From NCBI RefSeq assembly GCF_003171515.1, contig NC_089399.1, forward strand, positions 2,108,001 through 2,172,000: DNA of 64,000 bases. Reading direction: 5' to 3'. The position numbers and the translations under genes are program-made. The stretch is from Pyrenophora tritici-repentis (taxonomy: Eukaryota > Ascomycota > Dothideomycetes > Pleosporales > Pleosporaceae). Of this stretch, positions 19,200 through 29,474 are shown piece after piece. How positions within the stretch are numbered: the first letter of the stretch is position 1; every line of letters starts with the position of its first letter. A model generated the notes under the pieces. The model did not search any database. It had not been told where the DNA came from and saw only the letters and a program-made list of their open reading frames with translations.

Positions 19200-20534
19200 A
19201 TGGCAACAATCCAGACCCAACGGGACGCGACGGTCATCCTCACCGACTCAAGCAACTGGATCCCTTGGTACCGCCAACTTAAGCTGAAATGCCAGTCGCA
19301 AGGCATTTGGCCACTGTTGGACCCCGAAGGAGTGCGACTCCAGCGCATCCAACCGGAGGCTCCGCTACCCCCAGACATTTCGCAGTATGAACCGTCAAGT
19401 AGCCCCTCAGCTGCCTCATCGCATACCACCCGAAACGCTAGAGGCAACACGCGAGGATCAGCACAAGACACTACAGAAATGTCGACAACAACCTCACGAA
19501 TCCCCACTATACCAACGCGAGTGTCAGAACTCTCAGAGAAAGGACAAGAAGCGTATAAGGAGGATCGCGACGACTACAAGCTGCGCCTTGAGTCATACAA
19601 AATACGGGAGAGGGACTATCAAGAAGAAAGCAACAAAATCTCAAAGATGGTCGAACACATCCTTACAACCGTAACACCCCATTTACAACTTAGCTGTTGC
19701 GCCGAGAACGGCACGCCGCGCGACTGGATAACCGCCCTCCAAGACACAGTTGGAGTGGATGAAGACGAGGAGAGAGCGCGAGCACGAGAGAGATACCAAG
19801 CCGCACTCAAGCCAATGCGTTCAACCACAAACTGGGAGACGTGGCTAAATGAATACGATCAGGCTGCAACTCGAGCTGAAACCCTTGAGGTGGCCGAGGT
19901 TATGCAAACACAAGCCGTAATAGACGACTTCCTAGGCTCCGTATCTAAAATGGCATCAACCTGGACCGCAGGGTTCCAAGGGCCAGGGTACGATAAGAAA
20001 GCCATGAATAGGAAAAGGATGATGAAACTCTTCCGTGAATATATGAGTCTTCAATATCCATCAAGAGGGAAGCCAAAGAGCGCCTTCGCGGTAGGAGACT
20101 TATACGCGGCGAGCGGTGAACCCGACTCGGACACACTGAGGGACGCCTCTAGTGTGGAATTAAGAGCGCCATCCAACCAAGGCCGGGGAAACCCTAGGCA
20201 ATCAAACAAACGCAAGATGGATGGTCAAAGTACCAGAACCAAGCAGATCCCGGAGAGGAATTCAGCGAAAGCTGGAGACATATGTCCTGCCTGTGAACAG
20301 CGTCATGAGATATCTGACTGCTACTATGTGAACAAAGCCAAGGCACCTGAATGGTTCAAGCCAAATCGAGGCATCGCAAGATTAGTACAGTACAAACTTG
20401 AAAATGACACCAACTTACAGAGAACGATGCAGGAAATGTCCCCAGAGACTAAACGACCTCGATTCTCGACAACGTCACGATCGATTACACCTCATATCAA
20501 GACATCACAAACACCGGACGCAGTCATTGAATGA
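19200..20534 (+). CDS. Copia A2 gag
   Basis: 444 residues, same protein as 8622-9956 by reading, starting at the ATG following ACGAAA. It ends at TGA 20532-20534, followed by CTAG in a frame that leads into pol. Confidence 0.9.
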   Translation: MATIQTQRDATVILTDSSNWIPWYRQLKLKCQSQGIWPLLDPEGVRLQRIQPEAPLPPDISQYEPSSSPSAASSHTTRNARGNTRGSAQDTTEMSTTTSRIPTIPTRVSELSEKGQEAYKEDRDDYKLRLESYKIRERDYQEESNKISKMVEHILTTVTPHLQLSCCAENGTPRDWITALQDTVGVDEDEERARARERYQAALKPMRSTTNWETWLNEYDQAATRAETLEVAEVMQTQAVIDDFLGSVSKMASTWTAGFQGPGYDKKAMNRKRMMKLFREYMSLQYPSRGKPKSAFAVGDLYAASGEPDSDTLRDASSVELRAPSNQGRGNPRQSNKRKMDGQSTRTKQIPERNSAKAGDICPACEQRHEISDCYYVNKAKAPEWFKPNRGIARLVQYKLENDTNLQRTMQEMSPETKRPRFSTTSRSITPHIKTSQTPDAVIE

Positions 20535-20538
20535 CTAG
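20532..20538 (+). promoter_or_regulatory. In-frame UGA-CUAG readthrough candidate (Copia A2)
   Basis: GAA-TGA-CTA-G. The frame continues without another stop for 13 codons to MKAAFS and through pol. Downstream bases CTCAAGAATTGATGAG could form a small hairpin. Confidence 0.65.
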
Positions 20539-20573
20539 ATGGACGCGAAATCTCAAGAATTGATGAGGGCACG

Positions 20574-23500
20574 ATGAAAGCGGCATTCAGCGCAAGCCAA
20601 CAAGGATATCCATTAAAGGATGCCTTCATCCTGGATTCCGGCTCGACTACGCACATCTGCAACGACCTCTCAAGAATTGAAGACGTACGCCCGTCGACGC
20701 CAGGGGACTACATCTGGGCCGGCAGTTCCAAAGTCTGGATACGAGGATACGGAGCTGTCACATTGACAACAGAGGGATCTCAGGACAAACAAGCCTTGCA
20801 CATTGTCAACGTTGCGTGGTGTCCAGACTTCCTCTGCAGCCTAGTATCATTCAGGCTACTCCGACGACAAGGAATATGGTGGGACAATCGGGAAGATCCA
20901 ACAAGCCTGCGACGATGGGATGGAACAATTATTGCTATCCTATCGGAACGCCATGGGCAATGGATTATCGAAGACACCACTCCATTCGACTCAGCCTTCC
21001 ATGTGCGTATGAATCGAACCAAGCGATCACCACAAAGGGCGACAGCCATGCTATGGCATAAACGACTAGGACATCCAGGGCCATCCGCTATTGAACACCT
21101 CATACAGCAATCTGAGGGGGTGAGGATCAAAGGAATCACCACAGTACAATGTGACGCCTGCGGCAGATCAAAGTCGAAGCGCCAAATAAGAAGGGCGCTA
21201 AGACTAAATGACGAAGGTCCTGGAGAAAGAATTGCAATCGACTTCCATGAGTACGAGGCGGACAGCTTCACTAAGGAAAAGAGTCAGATGCTAATAACTT
21301 GCCGAAACTCCCGATACGTTTGGGATTTCTACTTCAAAGACAATAGGCCAGCACGCTCTATTATTCGCCTATTAGCCCTCTTTATCCAATTTATGAAGAA
21401 ACAGTTCAACATTACGGTCAAGGTCATTGAAACAGACAACGAGATCGTCACAGTTAAGCAAGAAGTCGAGAAATGGTGCACGTCCCTATCAATCAGACTC
21501 GAGCCTTCCGCTCCAGACACACAAGCGCAGAACGGAGGAGCCGAACGCTCAGGGGGTGTGATAAAAGAAAAGGCACGCGCAATTCGACTAGATGCGAATC
21601 TTCCATGGGAACTCTGGCCAGAGATAACCAGAGCGGCGGTATACCTATACAATCGAACGCCAAATTATCCAAACAAGTGGAAATCGCCTTACGAAATATT
21701 CTTCACGCGCGCAGCTGCCACAAATGGCATAGTCACCGGACCCCGAAGACCAAACCAAGCTCATCTGAGAGCATATGGGTGCAAAGCCTTTGCAATGACA
21801 GACGATACCCACCGAGGAAAGTCAAGGCTGCAACGGCTGGACCCAAAAGCCTGGATTGGGTATCTTGTGGGATATCAGTCAACAAACATCTACCGCATCT
21901 GGATCCCATCCATGGCAAAGGTAATCAGCACTCGCGACGTAGTGTTTAACGAAGACACAATCTTCAACGGCAAGACTGAGGACCTAATGGACAATCTTAT
22001 GCACAACACCCTAGAGGAAATCGCAACTTGGGTAAGAACAGTCGAACTCCCAGGTACTCAGAGCCAACAACCAGAAACCGAGACGTTCTACGAGGACGAT
22101 ACGACGCAGGAAGAGAGCCCGCGCACTCAGAAAACCAGATACCACCAAGGAAGGAAGGTGGTAGAGGCATATCTAACCCCGCCACCAACTCCTCCACCTG
22201 TGGCCTTGCTAGTTCAAGGAGAGGTGAACAACGAGGATATGACGAACATGTCCAACCAATCAACATCAATGACCAATCCATGGGCAGCCGCATTCATGGC
22301 CGGCACCGAATCAGGACACATTGGTCAACACGAAGGAAAGCCAATCGACAAGGCTCAGGTGAAGAGACTGCTATCCAAGGGAATCAAGCCCCATCGCAAC
22401 CAGCTACCGCCACTCCCAACAGCATACTCAAAGCTGGAAGACCATCCACTATACGAAATGTTCAAGGAAGCAGAAAAGACACACCTTCAGAGTCACCAAC
22501 AAATGAAGTCATGGACTGAGGTCCAAGCATCACCAGTCAAACGAGCAGGGCACCAGATCCTAGACTGTATGTGGGTATACACCTACAAACTCGACAAGCA
22601 TCACCGCCTCATCAAATGTAAGGCAAGATTGGTGGTAAGAGGAGACCAACAACGCAACATCACCTCCCAAGACACATACGCAGCAACATTGGCAGGACGC
22701 TCATTCAGAATGCTCATGGCAATCGCCGCCAAATACGATCTTGAGCTAAAGCAATACGACGTCACTAATGCTTTTGTGCATGCTGCAATCGACAGAGAAA
22801 TATACATGAGGATGCCAAAAGGGTATCAGAAGCCTGGCACTCTACTCAAAGTGCGAAAGGCACTGTATGGGCTCCGGATCTCACCATTACTGTGGCAGAA
22901 AGAATTCACTGCAACTCTTGCTTCGATAGGGTTTCAACAAATACCACAGGAGCCATGCTGCATGATCAAAGACGGAGTTATCATCTTCTTCTATGTGGAC
23001 GACATCATCGTTGCGTACCATTCAAAGCAAGAATCAGAGGCCATGAAGGCCATCAACCGGATCCAAGAAAAATACGCTTGTACGGGAGGAGATAACTTAC
23101 AGTGGTTTCTCGGCGTAGAGGTCATGCGCAATCGCAAGCAGAAGACCATACAGCTATCTCAAGCCGCATACGCAGACAAAATCAGCCAACTAGCAAGCCG
23201 ACAAGACATCAGACATGACACGCCGATGTCAGGCATGGAACTCAGACCCAGGAGTGACCTAGCAGAGCCGTCCGAGATCAACCGCTACCAGCGCAAGATT
23301 GGCTCGCTTCTATTCGCTGCAGTCACAACAAGACCCGACATAGCCTTTGCAACATCACGACTTGCTCGCTTCCTAGTCAATCCAAGTACAGAACACCAGG
23401 ACGCTGCAGACCGTGTGCTCCTGTACCTCAAGAAAACAGAATCCCTAGCCCTCGAACTCGGTAGAGGCGATGGCTTGAGGTAGCAAGTGACGCATCGTTT

Positions 23501-23771
23501 GCAGACAACACACTAGACAGGAAAAGCTCGCAGGGATACGCAATTAAGCTGTTCGGAGGACTCATCGCTTGGAGAGCAAGTAAGCAAGATACTGTGACAA
23601 CATCAACAACAGAAGCAGAGCTGCTTGCCCTATCACAAGTTGCTAAGGAGGCAATCTTTACGTCGCGGTTGTTGAAGGAGCTTCAGGTAAACCTAAGCAA
23701 TCCAATTATCACAATCAAGTGCGACAATACCCAGACAATCCGTCTAGTAAATGAAGACGTTGCCAAATTGC
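20574..23771 (+). pseudogene. Copia A2 pol, one frameshift and 3' truncation
   Basis: Protease, integrase (D223, D288, E324) and RT (YVDD at codons 807-810, bases 22992-23003) are all in one frame from 20574. At about 23474 a C is missing against Copia A1, which brings a stop at 23483. RNase H goes on in another frame (with STTEAE) until the MITE-L junction at 23772. The native start is probably the gag ATG with readthrough; MKAAFS at 20574 is the first ATG. Confidence 0.9.
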
Positions 23772-23933
23772 TAGACTCCGCAACAATCAATTCAATCCGG
23801 TCACTCTCCTAGACCCACTTACCTATCTAGGTAGGGCTTAAACTCCTATAGGTAACTACTAGGCTTAAAGCGGTAATCAATCAATCCAATCTGAACCTTC
23901 TAGGACCCACTTAATTGATTGTTGCGGACTGTG
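23772..23933. mobile_element. MITE-L at the Copia A / Copia B junction
   Basis: 162 bp, same as 18681-18842. The flanks are CAAATTGC and GCTGTACG, which do not match, so there is no target duplication. Left is Copia A RNase H; right is Copia B RT from an earlier point of pol, so the junction is not homologous at the Copia level. Confidence 0.88.
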
Positions 23934-24418
23934 GCTGTACGGCCTACGGATCTCGCCATTGCTCTGGCAAAGACACTTCACTGCCTTCCTTCTAGAAATC
24001 GGGTTCTCGCCAGTTCCCACGAACCTTGCTGCATGATCCGAGACGGAGTGTTCATCTTCTTTTATGTTGATGACATTATCCTTGCCTCTTCGAAACGGCA
24101 CGCGGAAGTAGCTCGGAAAGGAAGAGGAACTGAAACAGCGATACAACCTGACCGGAGGAAAGGATTTGCAGTGGTTTTTAGGAGTAGAAGTTATACGGGA
24201 CCGAGAGAAGCGAAAGATCTGGCTGTCACAGAAAGCTTATGTTGAGAAGATTGCACGGCTGGCAACGAACAAGGACCAACGACACAACACACCAATGGCT
24301 AGAGTCGAACTAGTTGCACGTGAGGGTTTGGCGACTCCTGGAGAGATTAACTTGTATCAACGCAAGATTGGATCGTTACTCTTCGCCGCCGTCAACACCC
24401 GACCCGATGTCGCATTCC
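23934..24418 (+). pseudogene. Copia B RT fragment (left arm), frameshifted
   Basis: Against the right-arm copy it lacks one C (near 24018) and two bases near 24118, so the frame breaks twice. YVDD is recognisable near 24067. The right-arm copy (59114-59601) is open over the same stretch. Confidence 0.8.
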
Positions 24419-24545
24419 CAGACTCCGCAACAATCAATCGGATCGGCATGATTGATTCCTATCTAGGTTAAAGGCTGCCTATAAAGTAACTCTTTAACCT
24501 ATATAGGAATCAATCATGTCGATCGATTGATTGTTGCGGAGTCTG
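24419..24545. mobile_element. MITE-S in Copia B (left arm)
   Basis: 127 bp with the 8-bp duplication CGCATTCC (24411-24418, 24546-24553). It has one T less in the loop than its right-arm partner. Confidence 0.92.
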
Positions 24546-25220
24546 CGCATTCCCAGTATCACGACTCGCCCGGTTCCTCACAAACCTGGTCCACTACATC
24601 AAGAAGCCGCTGACCGAGTGCTGTTGTACCTGGAGTCAACCAAGCTTCTATCCTTATCATTCGGAGGAGACGACCAATTGGTAGTAGCTAGCGATGCATC
24701 CTTTGCGGACAACACCGCGGATCGCAAGAGCTCCCAAGGGTACGTTATCAAGCTATTTGGAGGACTGATCGCATGGAGGGCGAACAAACAAGATACCATC
24801 ACGACATCTACGACCGAAGCAGAACTCCTCGCGCTATCGCAAGTGGCTAAGGAGTCCATGTTTGTGCGGATGCTGCTAGAGGAGCTTCGGGTAGAGTTGA
24901 CGGAGAAGACAATTACGATACAGTGCGATAATACGCAGACGATCCGGCTGATCAACGAGGAGATCTCTCAGCTGACGACGAAACTCCGTCACGTGGACAT
25001 CCACAATCACTGGCTGAGGCAAGAGGCAAAGCGAAAGTCTATCAGAGTCGTGTATGTACCGTCTGGCGAAATGCTCGCCGATGGTTTCACGAAGACCCTG
25101 CCTGCCAACAACTGGCCCCAGTTCTTGACGCAGGTCGGACTGGTTGAAGTGAAGGAACGAGACGTAGAGGAAGCAGATCCAGAGGAAATTCTGGAGAAGA
25201 TGGAAAGTCTTGTTATATAG
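24546..25220 (+). pseudogene. Copia B RNase H fragment (left arm)
   Basis: It carries VVASDASFADN (first catalytic Asp), STTEAELLALSQ (Glu), CDNTQTIRL (Asp) and LRHVDIHNHWLRQE (His/Asp end), then the stop at 25220. It is a complete Copia RNase H C-terminal domain, but is separated from RT by MITE-S. Confidence 0.85.
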
Positions 25221-25286
25221 TCCGGTATGAATGTCGGAAAGACCACTCCACCTCAGGCTGCCGAGGAGCGCCGAGCTGAGGGGGTG

Positions 25287-25611
25287 TGTCAGATTGAGGC
25301 GAGGTTTTGCTCCATGATCGAGCCGATGGTGGTTGGGGAAGGACATGAGACCCCCAAACCAGGGCTAGCGCCGGGACTTAGCACTGCCAAGCCCGAGGCG
25401 AGGCCACCTCCACAGACAGAGCCGTAGACAGACACAGAGAATACACACTTGATCCATCCATAAAATCTGACAATTGTTGTGTGTGTTGCAGTCTTGCGAG
25501 GGATGAGGCGGTAGTCTGGCTTGTCCTAGTCCTTCTTGGGACTAGGGGGTCTATGGAACGTGCTATCTTCAACTCCGCTCCCTTCTACCAAATACTACCT
25601 CATATCTGACA
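25287..25611 (+). repeat. Copia B 3' LTR (left arm)
   Basis: It starts TGTCAGATTGAGGCG next to the polypurine tract and ends CATATCTGACA. An internal AATCTGACA at 25464-25472 is a possible earlier end. The right-arm partner (57916-58243) is 3 bp longer because of homopolymer differences. Confidence 0.72.
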
Positions 25612-25717
25612 CCAAGCCTTACTGTGATCCGATTGGCTCTCACAGATGCCGGGTCGCGCTAGTCTAACCTAGCGTCTGTACGCTCTCATCTTCAACAGTG
25701 CTATTATCTAACAACAT
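25612..25717. other. LTR-like flank, part 1
   Basis: About 106 bp of non-coding sequence between the Copia B LTR and X2. With 27274-27459 and 29014-29209 it forms one ~515-bp sequence split by X2 and X3. Its outer end, TATCTGACA at 29209, looks like a Copia LTR tip related to family A. Confidence 0.45.
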
Positions 25718-25730
25718 CATTCACAGTGTA

Positions 25731-27260
25731 TTATTATTATTATATTTCCATTAGAGTCCTGTATCAGTCGGTGACTATGTAGGACTTTGGCTAAGCCGTT
25801 CTATGTATGTTGTTCAATATGGAGTTTCTATAGGTCTTGTACAATTTGGAGGATAGTTGCGTAGTCCAATTTCCGAGCTAGTCTTCCGTTGGCGCGGGTG
25901 CTAAAGAGCAGTGTGGTGAACAGAAAGAGATGTAACAGCGAGCTCTTTGCGAAAAGAAATATTGTTTGTAGTTTTATACAGTGTCTGTCTGTTGTTTTGT
26001 GTAGGCGTCTGTATATAGGGATCTACAAGAGAGAGAATAGATCTATACATCTAGTGCCTGGTCGATGTTTTGCTCGTGCGTGTGCTAGTGAAAGCAGGTG
26101 CTGGAGCGGTTCGGTATATGGGGTCGGTATATCGAGTCGGTTTAGGGCGTTCGGTAGAGAGGGTATTTGGTGTAGGCGTCTGTATATAGGGATCTACAAG
26201 AGAGAGAATAGATCTATACAGCTATTGCCTAGTCGATGTTTTTGGGCGTTTTGGTGTAGGCGTCTGTATACAGGGATCTATTATAACCTAACAATAATAG
26301 ACCTATACAGCTATTGCCTAGTCGATGTTTTGCTCGTGCGTGTGCTAGTGAAAGCAGGTGCTAGAGCGGTTCGGTATATGGGGTCGGTATATCGAGTCGG
26401 TTTAGGGCGTTCGGTGGAGAGGGCGTTTTTGGTGTAGGCGTCTGTATATAGGGATCTACAAGAGAGAGAATAGATCTATACAGCTATTGCCTGGTCGATG
26501 TTTTGCTCGTGCGTGTGCTAGTGAAAGCAGGTGCTAGAGCGGTTCGGTATATGGGGTCGGTATATCGAGTCGGTTTAGGGCGTTCGGTAGAGAGGGCGTT
26601 TGGTGTAGGCGTCTGTATATAGGGATCTACAAGAGAGAGAATAGATCTATACAGCTATTGCCTGGTCGATGTTTTGCTCGTGCGTGTGCTAGTGAAAGCA
26701 GGTGCTAGAGCGGTTCGGTATATGGGGTCGGTATATCGAGTCGGTTTAGGGCGTTCGGTGGAGAGGGTATTTGGTGTAGGCGTCTGTATATAGGGATCTA
26801 CAAGAGAGATAATAGATCTATACATCTAGTGCCTGGTCGGTGTTTTGCTCGTGCGTGTGCTGGTGACAGCAGGTGCTGGAGCGGTTCGGTATATGGGGTC
26901 GGTATATCGAGTTGGTTTAGGGCGTTCGGGTATAGGTAGCATCTAGATATATAGGCCTATTACTTTGCAGCAATAGAGATATATACCTAAGGAAGAGCCG
27001 TTGCTCTGTCGGTTTCGTAGAGGGTGCCTTCGATCGAACATCTAAAATCAGTTGGCGCACGGGCCATTTGCAGAGATTTCTCTCAACTAAGGCCAGGTAA
27101 CAACTCTGTCAAAGTTGCAGCGGCCAGCGCGCCCGCCACAACGCCTGCACGCAAAAGCAGACGTTGGAAACTGATTCTAGGAAGGCATTTCAATGGAATT
27201 GAGATGAAAAAAGGGTAATCCAGGACCTTTTTGTCATCTCGAAAAGTTGGTGTTCGATGT
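25731..27260 (-). mobile_element. X2: X element present only in the left arm
   Basis: It is 1,530 bp, sense minus: the 5' start is at 27260 (ACATCGAACACC) and the (TAA)n tail at 25731. The 13-bp duplication CATTCACAGTGTA flanks it (25718-25730, 27261-27273). VNTR unit starts are near 25999, 26168, 26253, 26431, 26602 and 26772. The right arm has the single empty site at 57797-57809, so X2 arrived after the palindrome formed. Confidence 0.94.
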
Positions 27261-27273
27261 CATTCACAGTGTA

Positions 27274-27459
27274 CTTAGTGCACAAGGTGCCAGATCTAAC
27301 AAAACCCTTACCCCAACTACGAACACAAAACCCTTACACTATTAACCCTATTTGTGGGCGAACAACAGAAAGGAGAGAACTGGTTGATCATTCTACTGAG
27401 TAGAGATGTGTGCTTATATACATAAGATATACATGAGTACATGACGTAGATAGTAGAGT
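27274..27459. other. LTR-like flank, part 2
   Basis: Non-coding sequence between X2 and X3, including short runs such as AAAACCCTTAC. They are not telomere repeats. I see no gene. Confidence 0.4.
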
Positions 27460-27472
27460 GGTGAAGGTTGTA

Positions 27473-29000
27473 TTATTATTATTATTATATTTCCATTAGA
27501 GTCCTGTATCAGTCGGTGACTATGTAGGACTTTGGCTAAGCCGTTCTATGTATGTTGTTCAATATGGAGTTTCTATAGGTCTTGTACAATTTGGAGGATA
27601 GTTGCGTAGTCCAATTTCCGAGCTAGTCTTCCATTGGCGCGGGTGCTAAAGAGCAGTGTGGTGAACAGAAAGAGATGTAACAGCGAGCTCTTTGCGAAAA
27701 GAAATATTGTTTGTAGTTTTATACAGTGTCTGTCTGTTGTTTTGTGTAGGCGTCTGTATATAGGGATCTACAAGAGAGAGAATAGATCTATACAGCTATT
27801 GCCTGGTCGATGTTTTGCTCGTGCGTGTGCTAGTGAAAGCAGGTGCTGGAGCGGTTCGGTATATGGGGTCGGTATATCGAGTCGGTTTAGGGCGTTCGGT
27901 AGAGAGGGTATTTGGTGTAGGCGTCTGTATATAGGGATCTACAAGACAGAATAGATCTATACAGCTATTACCTAGTCGATGTTTTGGGCGTTTTGGTGTA
28001 GGCGTCTGTATACAGGAATCTATTATAACCTAACAATAATAGACCTATACAGCTATTGCCTAGTCGATGTTTTGCTCGTGCGTGTGCTAGTGAAAGCAGG
28101 TGCTAGAGCGGTTCGGTATATGGGGTCGGTATATCGAGTCGGTTTAGGGCGTTCGGTGGAGAGGGTATTTGGTGTAGGCGTCTGTATATAGGGATCTACA
28201 AGAGAGATAGTAGATCTATACATCTAGTGCCTGGTCGGTGTTTTGCTCGTGCGTGTGCTAGTGAAAGCAGGTGCTAGAGCGGTTCGGTATATGGGGTCGG
28301 TATATCGAGTCGGTTTAGGGCGTTCGGTGGAGAGGGTATTTGGTGTAGGCGTCTGTATATAGGGATCTACAAGAGAGATAGTAGATCTATACATCTAGTG
28401 CCTGGTCGGTGTTTTGCTCGTGCGTGTGCTAGTGAAAGCAGGTGCTAGAGCGGTTCGGTATATGGGGTCGGTATATCGAGTCGGTTTAGGTCGTTCGGTG
28501 GAGAGGGCTTTTGGTGTAGGCGTCTGTATATAGGGATCTACAAGAGAGATAATAGATCTATACATCTAGTGCCTGGTCGGTGTTTTGCTCGTGAGTGTGC
28601 TGGTGACAGCAGGTGCTGGAGCGGTTCGGTATATGGGGTCGGTATATCGAGTTGGTTTAGGGCGTTCGGGTATAGGTAGCATCTAGATATATAGGCCTAT
28701 TACTTTGCAGCAATAGAGATATATACCTAAGGAAGAGCCGTTGCTCTGTCGGTTTCGTAGAGGGTGCCTTCGATCGAACATCTAAAATCAGTTGGCGCAC
28801 GGGCCATTTGCAGAGATTTCTCTCAACTAAGGCCAGGTAACAACTCTGTCAAAGTTGCAGCGGCCAGCGCGCCCGCCACAACGCCTGCACGCAAAAGCAG
28901 ACGTTGGAAACTGATTCTAGGAAGGCATTTCAATGGAATTGAGATGAAAAAAGGGTAATCCAGGACCTTTTTGTCATCTCGAAAAGTTGGTGTTCGATGT
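27473..29000 (-). mobile_element. X3 element (left arm)
   Basis: 1,528 bp, same architecture as X2, with the 13-bp duplication GGTGAAGGTTGTA (27460-27472, 29001-29013). Unit starts are near 27745, 27913, 27994, 28171, 28342 and 28513. It is present in both arms, so it predates the palindrome. Sense-strand order: a unique 5' segment of about 300 bp, VNTR, LINE-like 3' end of about 230 bp, (TAA)n tail. Confidence 0.93.
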
Positions 29001-29013
29001 GGTGAAGGTTGTA

Positions 29014-29474
29014 GAAGATGCTAGAAGATCTGATAAGAGTATCGGGCTGACGCACAGACGCCCAACTGTGTTGGCTGACATACTAATTGGAGTATAGAAG
29101 CTCTTAGCACCCCTCTCCTGTAGATCTAGTACGCAGAGACACTCAGACACAAGACATAATTAATTATCAACATCCATTAGTTTATCACAATATCTTATCA
29201 TATCTGACAGCATCACATACTAGGTCCGTATCCCACAACCTAATATTTCTACTCCTACTCCTACTCCTACTATTCCGCGAGGGACTCCATCTCAACTTTC
29301 ATCACGAAGCGAGCAGATAGTACGAGAAAGATTGAGGAAGGTAAATTCTTATTGCTTATCATCAGAAGGGTGGATGATGCCATGTTACCTATCCTCGCGC
29401 AGTGCTTTTTATAGAAAGCTTCGATGACTAAGCTGTATATTCAGTGCCGGAGCACTTACCACGGCACAATACTC
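29014..29474. other. LTR-like flank, part 3, and downstream region of the secreted-protein gene
   Basis: The first part ends TATCTGACA at 29209 and matches Copia A LTR style (TGTCAGATATGATAAG on the other strand). 29210-29474 is non-coding, with a CTCCTA tandem run at about 29248-29273. It should hold the 3' untranslated region of the minus-strand gene at 29475. Confidence 0.45.

Larger units (their letters stand above)
18991..23771 (+). mobile_element. Copia A2, truncated at its 3' end
   Basis: It has a 5' LTR (18991-19154), gag, and most of pol; it ends abruptly in RNase H at 23771 where MITE-L begins. No 3' LTR or duplication can be found. It is nearly identical to Copia A1. From 19535 rightward it belongs to the left palindrome arm. 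Confidence 0.92.
23934..25611 (+). mobile_element. Copia B, 3' half (left arm)
   Basis: This is a second Copia family, related to but distinct from A. It contains the RT palm (LYGLRISPLLWQ, then FFYVDDIILASS), RNase H, polypurine tract (about 25272-25284) and a 3' LTR at 25287-25611. MITE-S is inserted at 24419-24545. The 5' part is missing at the MITE-L junction. Confidence 0.85.

Noticed and set aside
27024..27218. A 64-residue ORF repeated at 10673, 27024, 28764 and 56112
   Set aside because: It is antisense to the X 5' leader and does not begin at ATG; it recurs only because the element recurs.
27300..27350. Telomere-like ACCCTTAC and TTAACCCTA words
   Set aside because: No tandem TTAGGG run; the words are irregular and inside an LTR-like flank.
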